From NCBI RefSeq assembly GCF_003955715.1, contig NZ_CP034463.1, forward strand, positions 9,114,001-9,178,000: DNA of 64,000 nucleotides, given 5' to 3'. Below are positions 33,343-42,188 of the stretch, piece after piece. The translations under genes and the position numbers were made by a program. Source of the stretch: Streptomyces aquilus. Lineage in GTDB: Bacteria; Actinomycetota; Actinomycetes; Streptomycetales; Streptomycetaceae. The notes under the pieces were generated by a model. The model was not told the DNA's origin, searched no databases, and saw nothing but the letters and a program-made list of their open reading frames with translations. Each line of letters begins with the position of its first letter. Positions within the stretch are counted from its first letter, which is position 1.

Positions 33343-34395
33343 CTAGACCGCGAAGTTGACGTCTGCCGAGGGTGCGGGGGCAACTCCGTCCACCGGGCCC
33401 GGCCAGAGCACCGCCCAGCTGCGCCCGTCGCCCCACACCGACGTCGGCCCCACATAGGGGCGCAGCAGCTCCACGAGCACCGGATCGACATGGCCGTTGA
33501 GCACGTCGGAGGCGACCTTGCGGGCGATGCCCGCGAGGAAGTCGGCCAGCTGGATCCGCGGATCCCACCGCGCCTGGACCAGCTCCATGCCCTCGAACCC
33601 GGCCCCGGCCCGCACCGCCTGCCGCTCGATCCAGGCGATGCGCTGCTCGGTGAGCATGTTCTGCCGGTCGTGCACCACCCGCACCGTCCGCCCGCCCGCG
33701 CTCCAGTGCGCGACCGTGTGCACGATGGCGGGCAGCAGCGGATTCAGCACGGGAATCAGGGGCGGCCCTTCGAGCAGCCGCGCACGGTAGGCGTCGGCGC
33801 GGGGCCGGGCGGTCGCGAGCCGCTCCAGGATCTGCGACCGAGGCCGAGCGCTCCGCAGGTCGTCCACCGTACGGAAGAAGCCGTCGACGGCACCGTCCGC
33901 CTCCCCGTCGAGCCGCACCCGCAGCAGCCGGTTGGCGGCGTCGAGGAAGCCCCGCCACCGCTGCGCGCCGACCGCCGGCCGGTCCTCCCGGTACAGGGCG
34001 AGCGCCTCGGTCCCGTCGCCGAGCAGCAGGTCGACGGTCCGGTTGACGACGAAGTACGCCTTCTCGGTGAGATGGACATGGGCGTGGCCGTCGATCGGAC
34101 CCGAGGGCGAGAGCAGCCACTCCAGGACGTCCCGGTGCTTCTCCCGCAGCAGATGACCCGCCTTGTACTCGGTGGCGGGCGAGCGGATCCGGTCCCGGAC
34201 CTCCTGGACGTACGCGGCGGCGACCTCCAGCGGCAGCGACACACTGCCGTGCGCGAACACATCGGTGTTGCCGCCCGTGAGGTTCTCCCCGTCCGACCCC
34301 GACTCGTCGCAGACGACTTCCAGCGGGCCCCGTACGCCGTGCTCAGGATTCCAGGTCACGCACAAGCCCCCTGTCCGGTCCGTCACCCCCAGCAT
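33343..34395 (-). CDS. DUF3800-like protein (possible RNase H-fold hydrolase)
   Basis: A 350-residue soluble protein. VVCDESGSDGENLTGG near 27-42 resembles the DESG start of DUF3800 proteins. Later come VRVVHDRQNMLTEQRI and WDPRIQLADFLAGIARK, which resemble the family's conserved C-terminal acidic block. These acidic residues could form an RNase H-like metal site, but catalysis is not shown. It lies upstream of the DUF574 gene with a 51-bp gap, so the two may be co-transcribed. Function unknown; the DUF3800 link is moderate. Confidence 0.65.
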   Translation of the reverse strand: MLGVTDRTGGLCVTWNPEHGVRGPLEVVCDESGSDGENLTGGNTDVFAHGSVSLPLEVAAAYVQEVRDRIRSPATEYKAGHLLREKHRDVLEWLLSPSGPIDGHAHVHLTEKAYFVVNRTVDLLLGDGTEALALYREDRPAVGAQRWRGFLDAANRLLRVRLDGEADGAVDGFFRTVDDLRSARPRSQILERLATARPRADAYRARLLEGPPLIPVLNPLLPAIVHTVAHWSAGGRTVRVVHDRQNMLTEQRIAWIERQAVRAGAGFEGMELVQARWDPRIQLADFLAGIARKVASDVLNGHVDPVLVELLRPYVGPTSVWGDGRSWAVLWPGPVDGVAPAPSADVNFAV

Positions 34396-34478
34396 CCCCC
34401 GGCCGAAACCGGAGGTGAACCGAATTGTTCGCGCGCCCTGGCGGCGGCGGTCCGGCGCCCGCTGCCTAGACTCCCGCC

Positions 34479-34859
34479 ATGAGTGACACGCCGCTGGAGC
34501 GGCTCGCTGCCGGCAAGTACCTGTTGATCACCAGCTACCGCAAGAACGGCACCCCCGTCCCCACCCCGGTGTGGGTGGTCCGCGACGGGGACGCGCTCGG
34601 TGTGTGGACGGTCGCCGACTCCTGGAAGGTCAAGCGGATCCGGAACCGGGCCGACGTCCTCGTCGGCCCCTGTGACCTGCGCGGCAACCCGACCGGCGAT
34701 CAGGTACCGGCCACCGCCGAGATCTGCGACGCCGGGACCAGCGCCCGGTACCGCACCCTGATCGCACGCAAGTACGGCGTCACGGGCCGGCTCAGCCTTC
34801 TCGGCAGCCGGCTGCGCCGGGGCGTGGACGGCACCGTGGGCCTCCGCATCACCCTGTGA
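34479..34859 (+). CDS. PPOX-class (F420-dependent) oxidoreductase-like protein
   Basis: A 126-residue split-barrel flavin/F420-type protein. LAAGKYLLITSYRKNGTPVPTPVWVVRDGDALGVWT is the first half of the barrel. SWKVKRIRNRADVLVGPCDLRGNP is the cofactor-phosphate region. The small size fits the Rv1155/PPOX F420 group. The substrate is unknown. It is monocistronic and divergent from the DUF3800-like gene, with a strong terminator just after its stop. Confidence 0.85.
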   Translation: MSDTPLERLAAGKYLLITSYRKNGTPVPTPVWVVRDGDALGVWTVADSWKVKRIRNRADVLVGPCDLRGNPTGDQVPATAEICDAGTSARYRTLIARKYGVTGRLSLLGSRLRRGVDGTVGLRITL

Positions 34860-34862
34860 CGA

Positions 34863-34902
34863 CCGAAGGGGGCACGGACCGACTCGTCCGTGCCCCCTTC
34901 GG
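34863..34902. terminator. Strong bidirectional terminator
   Basis: A 17-bp perfect stem, CCGAAGGGGGCACGGAC at 34863-34879 and its complement at 34886-34902, with a 6-base loop. It lies between the converging PPOX and hydrolase genes. Confidence 0.9.
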
Positions 34903-34917
34903 CTGTGTGCGGCCCCG

Positions 34918-37686
34918 TTACGAGGCGTCCAGCACCGTCCCGGTCAGCACCGGGCGGTCCGGCAGCGGCTCGGCGTCGTAGTCGGTGAGCGCGAGACGCA
35001 TCGACTCGGTCGGCTCGGCCACCTGGTCCCGGATCGTCACCACGTCGAAGTCGGTGCTCGTGTGTCCCGCCGGGATGGTGAGCCACACCCACAGGTTCGC
35101 CCGGGACAGCGGCCGCTCCGGGTCCGGTACGTCACCGGAGTAGTCCAGGAGCCACTGCGGGTCCACGTCCTTCGTGGACAGCTCGGCCCCGTCCGTGACC
35201 GGCAGCACCCGCACGGGCTGCCAGATGTCCACGGCCGCGGGCTCGGCCAGCGACAGCCGCCACTTGAGCGTCTCGCCCTCGGTCACCCGGTCGGCGACCG
35301 GGGCCAGCGTGATCACCGGCTCGGGGTCGTCGTTCTGGACGGTGATCCCGCCGCGGTGCGCGCCCACGACGGCGCCCCGCACCGCCTTCACCGCGATGTC
35401 GTGCTGCTTGTCGTAGTCGAAGGTGGTGTCCCCCTTGACCTCGACCGGTACGTCGATGGCGTCGCTCCCGGGACGCACGGTCACCAGCTTCTCGGTGCCG
35501 GAGCCGGTCTCCGGGTCGAGCACGTACACCCGGACCTGGCCGCTGCCGTGACCGGAGATCTTTACCGGGACCCGGTAGGTGACGGTGCCCGAGTCGCCCT
35601 CCTTGACGACCGTGCGGCCGACGTCGACGCGGGGCAGGGCCGCCGCCGTGACCGCCGGGGTACCGGGGGCCCAGCCCCAGGCGTCCATCAGCCAGGCCTG
35701 CCCCGAGCCGGAACGCGGGGTCAGTGCCAGGGACTTGAGGTGCGTGAGGTCGAGCCCCGCGCGGGTCGCCGCGGTGAGCGGTACGCGTACCTCGCGCGCC
35801 CAGTAGGAGGCGGTGCGGTCGGTGCCCGGCAGGCCGTCCACCTGGACGCGGCCGAGGGCGGCCTTGCGTCCGGCGGCGTCGGTGACGGACACGTCGAGCT
35901 TGGTGCCCGTGGTGTTCGGCGGTACGAAGACCCGCAGCGCGAGCTTCTGCGAACCGGCCAGGGACAGCGGCTTGTCCGGGGTGATCCGCGCCGCGGTGCC
36001 CGGCGCCGACCACTTCAGGTCGACCGCGCGGCGGCCCGTCTCCCGCTCGGTCTCCCACCACGCGAAGTGCGGCGACGCCCCCTGCGTGTCCGCGGGCAGA
36101 CAGGCCGCGGCGGGGTCGGGGTCGATCGCCGAGCACAGCCGGGCACCGGTCACCGCGACCGGGCCGTCCGGCAGGAAGCCGCCCGTACGTCGGCCGCCGA
36201 CCGCGTGGGTCAGCACCCGCGCCGGGTCCGCGGACGGGGCCCGCTTGCCGGAGCCGTCCAGCAGCGGGCGCACCTTGTCGTCCCCGGCGAGGAACAGCCG
36301 CGCCGCGGCGGCGATGTAGGTGGCGCCCGCCTTGTGCTGCTGATCGGCGGTCAGTCGGGTGGCCGTGCCCGGATCGCAGACGCGGTCGGGCCGCTCCTCG
36401 TCCTTCCCGAAGTCGTCCCAGGCGGGCGCCTGGGCCTGGCCCGGGGTCCACTCGCTGTTGAAGTAGTTGTGGTTGGCGCCGACCACGTACACCGCGCTGT
36501 GCAGTGCGCGGCCCCGGCTGATCCCGCGCGTCCCGTCGGTGAACACCTCGCCCTGGAGGTCCGACACATCGCCGTCGCAGCCCGGCAGCAGCGTCACCGA
36601 CGGCACGTCCGCCACCGGATTCTGGCCGAAGATCGTCGGTCCGATGAGCACGGTCCCGCGCACCTTCCAGCGCACCGGGCCCCGATAGCCGTCCTGGGCG
36701 GCGGGCGCCGGGTACAGGCTGTCCATGGCGGCCCGGTTGACGCCTTCGCCGCCGCGCGAGTGCCCGACGAGCAGGACACGGGAGAGATCGGCCTTCGCGC
36801 CCTGACGTACGGCGGCCGGAGCGGTGTTCGGCCGGGCGGCCCAGTCGGCCCAGTGGGCGAGGTGCAGGCGCACCAGCGAGGAGCGCGCCTGGGCGCCGGC
36901 GTCGTCGGCGTCCGCGTCCTGGGCGTTGATGCCGTTCGCCGAGACCGACACCGTCACATAGCCCTGGGAGGCCAGGAGCCGCTGGTCGCGCAGGTAACCG
37001 AGATGGCTGGGGATCGGCTTGTACCCGTCCGCGCAGGGCCAGTCGCCGGTCACGTCGTCCTCGGAGCCCGGCTTGTAGCAGGTGGAGTGACGGCCGTGCA
37101 GGAACAGGGCGAGCGGCCGCGCACCGGTGGCACCCTTCGGGGCCACGACCTCGGCCCGCATCTCGATCGGCTCCTTGTAGCCGGGCAGCCGCACCGCGGG
37201 GAGCGAGTACTCCCCGCTGACCGTGCGGTACGAACCGGGCTTGCCCGGGTCGACGGAGTTCGCGGGCAGCGCGGCCGGCTGCCGCGGAGCGGCCCCGGAG
37301 ACCTTGTCCCGGTGACCCGCCGCCGCGTCCAACCGACGTCCCCCGGCCGTCACTTGAAGGTCGGTCAGAGCGCCGGTGGCGGCGTCCGCGAGGTCCAGCC
37401 GGAAGGTGCGACCGTCCTTCGCCGGCCGGGGCACCCCGAGCAGCCGGTCCCCGGCCCGGAACTCGACGCGGGCGTCTCCCATGGGGACGGGCTTCGCGGC
37501 GCGCCAGACCAGCTTCCGCGCCGCCCCCTCCCCGTCGATCCGCCACCCCGGCGGCAGCCCGTTCTCCCCACTCGCACTCAACACCCCCGCATCAGGCGCC
37601 TGTTGCGCCTGTACCGGTCCGGGCGACCCCACGAAGGCCGCCAGCACCGCCACGGCGGTCACACATATTCGCCGGGCACGGATCAA
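34918..37686 (-). CDS. Large secreted alpha/beta hydrolase with C-terminal beta-domains
   Basis: A 922-residue exported protein. The signal peptide runs to about residue 28 (VQAQQA). An N-terminal beta-rich domain is followed by an alpha/beta hydrolase core: LALFLHGRH (oxyanion region, about 192-200), then the nucleophile elbow GHSRGGEG at 308-315 with Ser310, and an HNYFN segment that may hold the catalytic His. A carbohydrate-binding-like jelly roll and a Calx-beta-like repeat region (VKEGDSGTVTYRVPV, VTEGETLKWRL) close the chain. It may be an esterase or lipase acting outside the cell. The natural substrate is unknown. Confidence 0.82.
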   Translation of the reverse strand: MIRARRICVTAVAVLAAFVGSPGPVQAQQAPDAGVLSASGENGLPPGWRIDGEGAARKLVWRAAKPVPMGDARVEFRAGDRLLGVPRPAKDGRTFRLDLADAATGALTDLQVTAGGRRLDAAAGHRDKVSGAAPRQPAALPANSVDPGKPGSYRTVSGEYSLPAVRLPGYKEPIEMRAEVVAPKGATGARPLALFLHGRHSTCYKPGSEDDVTGDWPCADGYKPIPSHLGYLRDQRLLASQGYVTVSVSANGINAQDADADDAGAQARSSLVRLHLAHWADWAARPNTAPAAVRQGAKADLSRVLLVGHSRGGEGVNRAAMDSLYPAPAAQDGYRGPVRWKVRGTVLIGPTIFGQNPVADVPSVTLLPGCDGDVSDLQGEVFTDGTRGISRGRALHSAVYVVGANHNYFNSEWTPGQAQAPAWDDFGKDEERPDRVCDPGTATRLTADQQHKAGATYIAAAARLFLAGDDKVRPLLDGSGKRAPSADPARVLTHAVGGRRTGGFLPDGPVAVTGARLCSAIDPDPAAACLPADTQGASPHFAWWETERETGRRAVDLKWSAPGTAARITPDKPLSLAGSQKLALRVFVPPNTTGTKLDVSVTDAAGRKAALGRVQVDGLPGTDRTASYWAREVRVPLTAATRAGLDLTHLKSLALTPRSGSGQAWLMDAWGWAPGTPAVTAAALPRVDVGRTVVKEGDSGTVTYRVPVKISGHGSGQVRVYVLDPETGSGTEKLVTVRPGSDAIDVPVEVKGDTTFDYDKQHDIAVKAVRGAVVGAHRGGITVQNDDPEPVITLAPVADRVTEGETLKWRLSLAEPAAVDIWQPVRVLPVTDGAELSTKDVDPQWLLDYSGDVPDPERPLSRANLWVWLTIPAGHTSTDFDVVTIRDQVAEPTESMRLALTDYDAEPLPDRPVLTGTVLDAS

Positions 37687-37876
37687 GTCCCTCTCCTCAA
37701 CACCCCGAGCGCAGGCGTCCCGTCGGTCCCGGAAGCCTCTCGCGCCCCGGAGGACGGGTGACAGACGCCTGTGGGTTGTCTGTGCGAGGGGACGGAAAAC
37801 GACCGAACGATGCGATCAAGCCAGCGGAGAGCAGCCGGACTGGTCCGTCAGGTTCCTTACGCGCTCATTCCGGCCG

Positions 37877-38290
37877 TCAGGTCCAGGCGCGGTAGGGCTC
37901 GTCGAGCAGTTGGAAGACGGGCTCGCCGCGGACAGGGTCCTTGGCCGTGGACAGCCGCACCCGGTCGCCGCTGTGGATGCCGATGGGCGGGCCCATGACC
38001 CGGCCGCGGACGACGAAGCCCTCGGCCATCTCGATCATCGACACATTGCGCGCGCCGGGGGTGTTGCGGTGCACCACGGTGGAGTGCCGGACCGTCCCGA
38101 CACCTTCGCTGCGCTCCGTCCGCAGGTCGCTGCCCTGGCAGACCGGACACAGCAGCCGGTGGTACATCGCGGTGCCGCACCAGTTGCAGCGCTGGAAGAC
38201 GATGGCGTTCTGGTCGGGGGCCGTGGGCTCGAGGACGGCCGCCGCGGAACCGGATGACTGATGAGCAACGCTTCCTGAGTAGTGGTACAC
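37877..38290 (-). CDS. DUF35 OB-fold / zinc-ribbon protein (acyl-CoA associated)
   Basis: A 137-residue protein with a rubredoxin-like zinc ribbon (CNWCGTAMYHRLLCPVC) followed by an OB-fold (VGTVRHSTVVHRN, FVVRGRVMGPP, VRLSTAKDP). DUF35 proteins usually partner thiolases or acyl-CoA enzymes, but no such gene is next to this one. GTG 38290 is the start: GGGAG lies about 10 bases upstream, and longer frames run into the promoter. A 15-bp palindrome about 100 bp upstream matches one before the TetR gene, which suggests TetR control. Confidence 0.8.
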   Translation of the reverse strand: MYHYSGSVAHQSSGSAAAVLEPTAPDQNAIVFQRCNWCGTAMYHRLLCPVCQGSDLRTERSEGVGTVRHSTVVHRNTPGARNVSMIEMAEGFVVRGRVMGPPIGIHSGDRVRLSTAKDPVRGEPVFQLLDEPYRAWT

Positions 38291-38390
38291 GCTGGTCAAC
38301 TCCCTGCGCTCGACCGGAATCCCACGTGCGCGGGTCACCCGGGCACGGACGTGCGCGGCGCTCCGTGCGACCGTGCACATCCGCAGCGTA

Positions 38391-38405
38391 TGGCACTCAG
38401 TGTCA
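38391..38405. promoter_or_regulatory. TetR-type palindrome upstream of the DUF35 gene
   Basis: TGGCACTCAGTGTCA is a 15-bp palindrome with one mismatch. The core GGCACTCAGTG recurs upstream of the TetR gene at 39246-39256, so this is a good candidate operator. Confidence 0.6.
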
Positions 38406-38457
38406 TCCGTAAAGGTACTCGGTACCCCAGAATTTCGGAGGCCGGTCGACGGCCGGG

Positions 38458-39213
38458 TCAGCCCTGCTCCGGATCGCGGCCCAGCGTGGCCTCGATCTCC
38501 TGGACGACCCGCCACAGCGGCGCCCCGCGGCGGGAGACGAGGACCACGACGTCCTCGGAGCCGTCGGACCGTCCGGGGTCGGTGGGGGCGGGCGACGGGC
38601 CGAAGGCCGACTGGACGTAGCCGAGCGCGTGGTCCATCTCCGTGCCCACGTCGCCCTTGCCGTCCGAGCGCAGCCACGAGCGCAGCGCGTTGTTGTGCGC
38701 GGCGGCGACGGCCGCCGCGATCACGTCGGCCCGGAGCGACCCGTCGCGCCGCCCGGCGAGGCGACGGCGCAGGTACTCGGCGAACGCCCGCTCATAGCGC
38801 CACACCACGGACAGCTCGTACGCGCGCAGGCCGGGGACCTTCTTGGTGAGCCGGTAGCGCTGCACCGAGAAGGTCGGGTTCTCGGTGTACATCCGCAGCA
38901 CCAGCCGGACCGCCTCGCAGACCCGCAGCACCGGGTCGTCCGCGTCGTCGCCGGCCGCGAGGAACTCGGTGACGTCGGCCAGGCAGCGCTCGTGGTCGGG
39001 GAAGACCACGTCCTCCTTGGAGGGGAAGTAGCGGAAGAACGACCGCCGACCCACGCCGGCCAGCGCCACGATGTCGTCGACCGTGGTCTGCTCGTACCCC
39101 CGCTCCAGGAACAGCTGGAACGCCGCCGCGACCAGGGCGTCACGCATGGGCGGCTTGGCGGCCGCCGTTTCCGTCTTCTCACCGCGCCGGGGCGCCGCGC
39201 TGCTGGAGCTCAT
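38458..39213 (-). CDS. TetR-family transcriptional regulator
   Basis: A 251-residue TetR regulator. The helix-turn-helix runs about 23-70: ALVAAAFQLFLERGYEQTTVDDIVALAGVGRRSFFRYFPSKEDVV. The C-terminal ligand domain is helical and ends in a 30-residue tail (SRRGAPLWRVVQEIEATL). ATG 39213 is chosen as the first codon after the promoter-like palindromes. It lies upstream of, and in the same direction as, the DUF35 gene. The repeated ACTCAGTG motif suggests it controls itself and that gene. Confidence 0.88.
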   Translation of the reverse strand: MSSSSAAPRRGEKTETAAAKPPMRDALVAAAFQLFLERGYEQTTVDDIVALAGVGRRSFFRYFPSKEDVVFPDHERCLADVTEFLAAGDDADDPVLRVCEAVRLVLRMYTENPTFSVQRYRLTKKVPGLRAYELSVVWRYERAFAEYLRRRLAGRRDGSLRADVIAAAVAAAHNNALRSWLRSDGKGDVGTEMDHALGYVQSAFGPSPAPTDPGRSDGSEDVVVLVSRRGAPLWRVVQEIEATLGRDPEQG

Positions 39214-39244
39214 GGACGGGAACGTAGCACCGGTACGTCCTGTA

Positions 39245-39286
39245 TGGCACTCAGTGCGCTTCGACTGGGGGACTGAGTGCACTCCG
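39245..39286. promoter_or_regulatory. Palindromic motifs upstream of the TetR gene
   Basis: TGGCACTCAGTGCGC at 39245-39259 shares the core of the site at 38391-38405. A second copy in inverted sense, ACTGAGTGCACTC, lies at 39272-39284. The cluster starts 31 bp before the TetR ATG, as expected for autoregulation. Confidence 0.55.
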
Positions 39287-39306
39287 AGTGTGTCGACGAC
39301 GTGTGG

Positions 39307-39337
39307 CGATCGTATTGATCGGAAGTGATCGATACGC
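39307..39337. promoter_or_regulatory. Operator-like site of the DeoR/LacI hybrid, own promoter
   Basis: CGATCGTATTGATCGG at 39307-39322 is followed by a second copy in the other direction, TGATCGATACG at 39327-39337. The same 16-bp pattern stands before the transporter (40556) and the lyase (50131), each on the side of a gene start. Confidence 0.6.
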
Positions 39338-39422
39338 TTGTGGGCGTAGAGTGAGCGGCCCGGGATCACGCTCCGCGTCGGCCCCGAGAACGTTCGTCCA
39401 GGCCTCGCACCAGGGGGATTCC

Positions 39423-40517
39423 ATGCGACTGCATGTCGACCAGCGTCATGAGCGAGTGCTCGAACTCGTCCGGCAGCGTGGCAGCCTCCGGGTCGCCGAA
39501 CTCGCCGCCGAGCTGGGGGTGTCCGCGGTCACCCTGCGCCGCGACGTGGAGGCACTGGCCGCGCAGGGGCGGGTGCAGCGGCTGCACGGCGCGGTGGTGT
39601 GGCCGGGGGAGAGCGCGGCCGAGACCCCGGTGCGGCCGGAGCGGGCCCAGGGCGCGGTGATCGGGATGATCGTGCCGAACACCCAGAACCTCTTCGCGGA
39701 CATCGTGCACGGCGCGCGGGAGGCGGCCGCCGCCCAGGGCGCCCGGCTCGTCCTGGGCGTGACCGGATATGTGGAGGCCGAGGACGCGGTACAGGCCGAA
39801 CACCTGGTCGCGGGCGGGGCGGAGGGGCTGATCGTCGCGCCGAGCTGGTTCGACGGTGTCCCCGTGGACGGCCAGGAGAAGTGGCTGCTGGAGCACGGCG
39901 TGCCCGCCGTCCTGGTGGAACGCCTGGCCCCGCCCACCAACCCCGCGGCGGCGCTCGACCGGGTCCGCACCGACCGCGCCCACGGGGCGGCCGTGGCGGT
40001 GAGCCACTTCGCCGCGCTCGGCCACCGCAAGATCACCGCCGTGTTGCAGGAGGGGCCGCACGCCGCGCAGATCACCGCGGGTTATCAGGCCGCCGTGCAG
40101 TCCCTGGGCCTCGACGTCGCGACGGGCGCGCCGACCGTGCGGGAGCACGGCGACTACGAGGCGAGCGTCGACTACCTGGTCGAGGCGGTGAAGAAGCGCG
40201 GTGTCACCGCGGCCCTCGTGCACAGCGACGCCGACGCCATCGTGCTGGTGCCGCGCCTCCAGGCCTGCGGTATCCGGGTGCCCGACGACCTCGCGCTGAT
40301 CGTCTACGAGGACGAGGTGGCCGGCCTCGCCGACGTGCCCCTCACCGCCGTCGCGCCGCCCAAGCGGGCGGTCGGGGAGCTCGCCGCCAAGCTGCTCCTC
40401 CAGCGGCTCGCGGAGCGGTCGGGCGGGGCGGCGGACCCGGCGCCGCGTCAACACCTCGATCTCCTCCCGGAGTTGAAGATCCGTGCGTCCTGCGGAGGCC
40501 GCCGCCCCGCGAACTGA
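39423..40517 (+). CDS. Hybrid regulator: DeoR-type HTH with LacI-type sugar-sensing domain
   Basis: A 364-residue regulator. The N-terminus is a DeoR winged helix (RHERVLELVRQRGSLRVAELAAELGVSAVTLRRDVEALAAQGRVQRLHGAVV, about 8-60). From about 75 on it is a LacI/periplasmic-binding-type sensor: IGMIVPNTQNLFADIVHGAREAA, EGLIVAP, VRTDRAHGAAVAVSHFAALGH. This pairing differs from both classical families, whose partner domains are SIS-like (DeoR) or a LacI HTH. It precedes the sugar transporter and lyase genes and likely represses them until a sugar binds. Confidence 0.87.
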   Translation: MRLHVDQRHERVLELVRQRGSLRVAELAAELGVSAVTLRRDVEALAAQGRVQRLHGAVVWPGESAAETPVRPERAQGAVIGMIVPNTQNLFADIVHGAREAAAAQGARLVLGVTGYVEAEDAVQAEHLVAGGAEGLIVAPSWFDGVPVDGQEKWLLEHGVPAVLVERLAPPTNPAAALDRVRTDRAHGAAVAVSHFAALGHRKITAVLQEGPHAAQITAGYQAAVQSLGLDVATGAPTVREHGDYEASVDYLVEAVKKRGVTAALVHSDADAIVLVPRLQACGIRVPDDLALIVYEDEVAGLADVPLTAVAPPKRAVGELAAKLLLQRLAERSGGAADPAPRQHLDLLPELKIRASCGGRRPAN

Positions 40518-40555
40518 GCGTCCTGAAGTGAAGTGATCGCCTACTGAGCGATGTT

Positions 40556-40571
40556 CGATCGTTTTGATTGT
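40556..40571. promoter_or_regulatory. Operator-like site upstream of the sugar ABC transporter
   Basis: CGATCGTTTTGATTGT, 92 bp before the binding-protein ATG, matches the site at 39307 in 13 of 16 positions. The region around it is AT-rich for this genome and includes TTGACT further down as a possible -35. Confidence 0.58.
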
Positions 40572-40662
40572 ATTGCGCGAACGCTCTTGACTCTGATCGT
40601 CCGCGCACAAAAGATGTCCTGCGACCGCCTCTTCCCGTTCGAGGTCTCGTAGGAGACGTGCA

Positions 40663-41972
40663 ATGACGCGCACTTCACGTTCGTTCCGTACCGCATCTCT
40701 CGCCGCGATCGCGGTGCTGGGCCTGCTGGCCACCGGCACCGCCTGCGGCGGCGACGACTCGTCGGGCGCCGCGTCCGACGGCAAGCCGGTCACCCTGACC
40801 TACTGGACCTGGACACTCGGCGCCAAGTCGACCGTCGAGGCGTTCAACAGAACGCACCAGGACATCCAGGTGAAGCTCGCCGAGATACCGAGCGGCACCG
40901 AGGGCTACAGCAAGCTCGCCAACGCCGTGAAGGCGGGTAACGCGCCCGACGTGGCCACGATCGAGTACCAGATGGTCCCCGAGTTCGCGAGCCAGGGAAA
41001 CCTGATCGATCTGACCAAGTACGCCGGCGAAACGGTCAAGTCGAAGTTCCCGGAGTCCGTTCAGAGCCTGGTGACCTTCGGCGGCAGGACCTGGACCGTG
41101 CCCTACGACGTCGCCCCGCAGCTGTACTACTACCGCACCGACCTGTTCAAGAAGTACGGCATCGAAGTCCCCAAGACCTGGGACGAGTTCAAGGCCGCCG
41201 CGGAGAAGGTCAAGGAGCAGGACAAGAACGTCCGCCTCGCCTCCATGCCGAAGAGCGACCCGGCGCTGCTGGCCGCGCTGTCCTGGCAGGCCGGCGGCAA
41301 GTGGTTCGCGACCGAGGGCGACGCCTGGAAGCCCGGCGTGAACGACGCCGCCACCCAGAAGGTCGCCGCCTACTGGGACGGCCTCGTCAACGACGACCTC
41401 GTGCAGTCCTACGCCGGCTGGAGCCCCGAGGAGACCAAGGCGCGCACCTCCGGCAAGACACTCTCCTTCCTCGGCGCGTCCTGGTCCGCGGGCGGCATGA
41501 AGACCTCCATGCCCGACCTCGCCGGCAAGTGGGCGGTGGCCCCCTGCCCAACTGGGGCACCGCGGCGAGCGGCAACTACGGCGGCACCTCCTACGGCGTC
41601 CTCAAGGGCAGCGACCACGCCGAGGCGGCGACCGAGTTCATCACCTGGCTCACCACGAACAAGGCCGGCGTCGAGGCCCGCCTCGCCGACCTGGAGTCAC
41701 CCAGCAGCGCACTGCCGGCCAACCCGGAGATGCGTGCGGTGGCCGCGGCCAAGTTCGACACCGCGTACCTCAACGGGCAGGACGTCTACGCCCTCGCCTC
41801 CCAGCAGGTCGACACCATCGTCCCCGGCTGGACGTGGGGCCCCGACCAGATGGACGTCTACACCGCGGTCCAGGACACCGCCGCCAAGTCGGGCTTCGTG
41901 GCGGGCGTGAACGCGGGCCAGCAGAAGGCGGAGTCGGGCATCGAGGACCGGGGCCTCAAACTCGCGAAGTAG
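40663..41972 (+). pseudogene. Sugar ABC transporter substrate-binding lipoprotein, frameshifted in this sequence
   Basis: Family-1 solute-binding protein with lipobox Cys28 (ATGTAC) and the mature start VTLTYWTWTLGAKSTVEAFNRTHQDIQVKL. The frame is good up to about residue 293 (GKWAVAPCP) and then turns into an arginine/proline/serine-rich tail. The expected continuation PNWGTAASGNYGGTSYGVLKGSDHAEAATEF is present in the +1-shifted frame and runs to TAG at 41970-41972. Restoring one C in the run at 41540-41544 rejoins both halves as VAPLPNWGT. So either the gene is broken, or one base is missing in the assembly. It is the first gene of the transporter operon, with regulator and permeases intact. 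Confidence 0.88.
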
Positions 41973-42088
41973 CGAGGAGCGCCACTGCATCTCCACGCAC
42001 CGCCGCCACCGGTCCGGCACCCACCCGAGCACCGACACGGGTGGGCGCGGCGGCACCCCGCAAGCGCGGGCCAGCGACACCCACCCCC

Positions 42089-42160
<72 letters not shown>

Positions 42161-42188
42161 CACCACCCCCGCCCGTCAAGGAGCCCCC

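Noticed and set aside
37687..37876. Small gene between the hydrolase and DUF35 genes
   Set aside because: The 190-bp gap shows no ORF with a ribosome site; it fits an ordinary promoter and 3' region.
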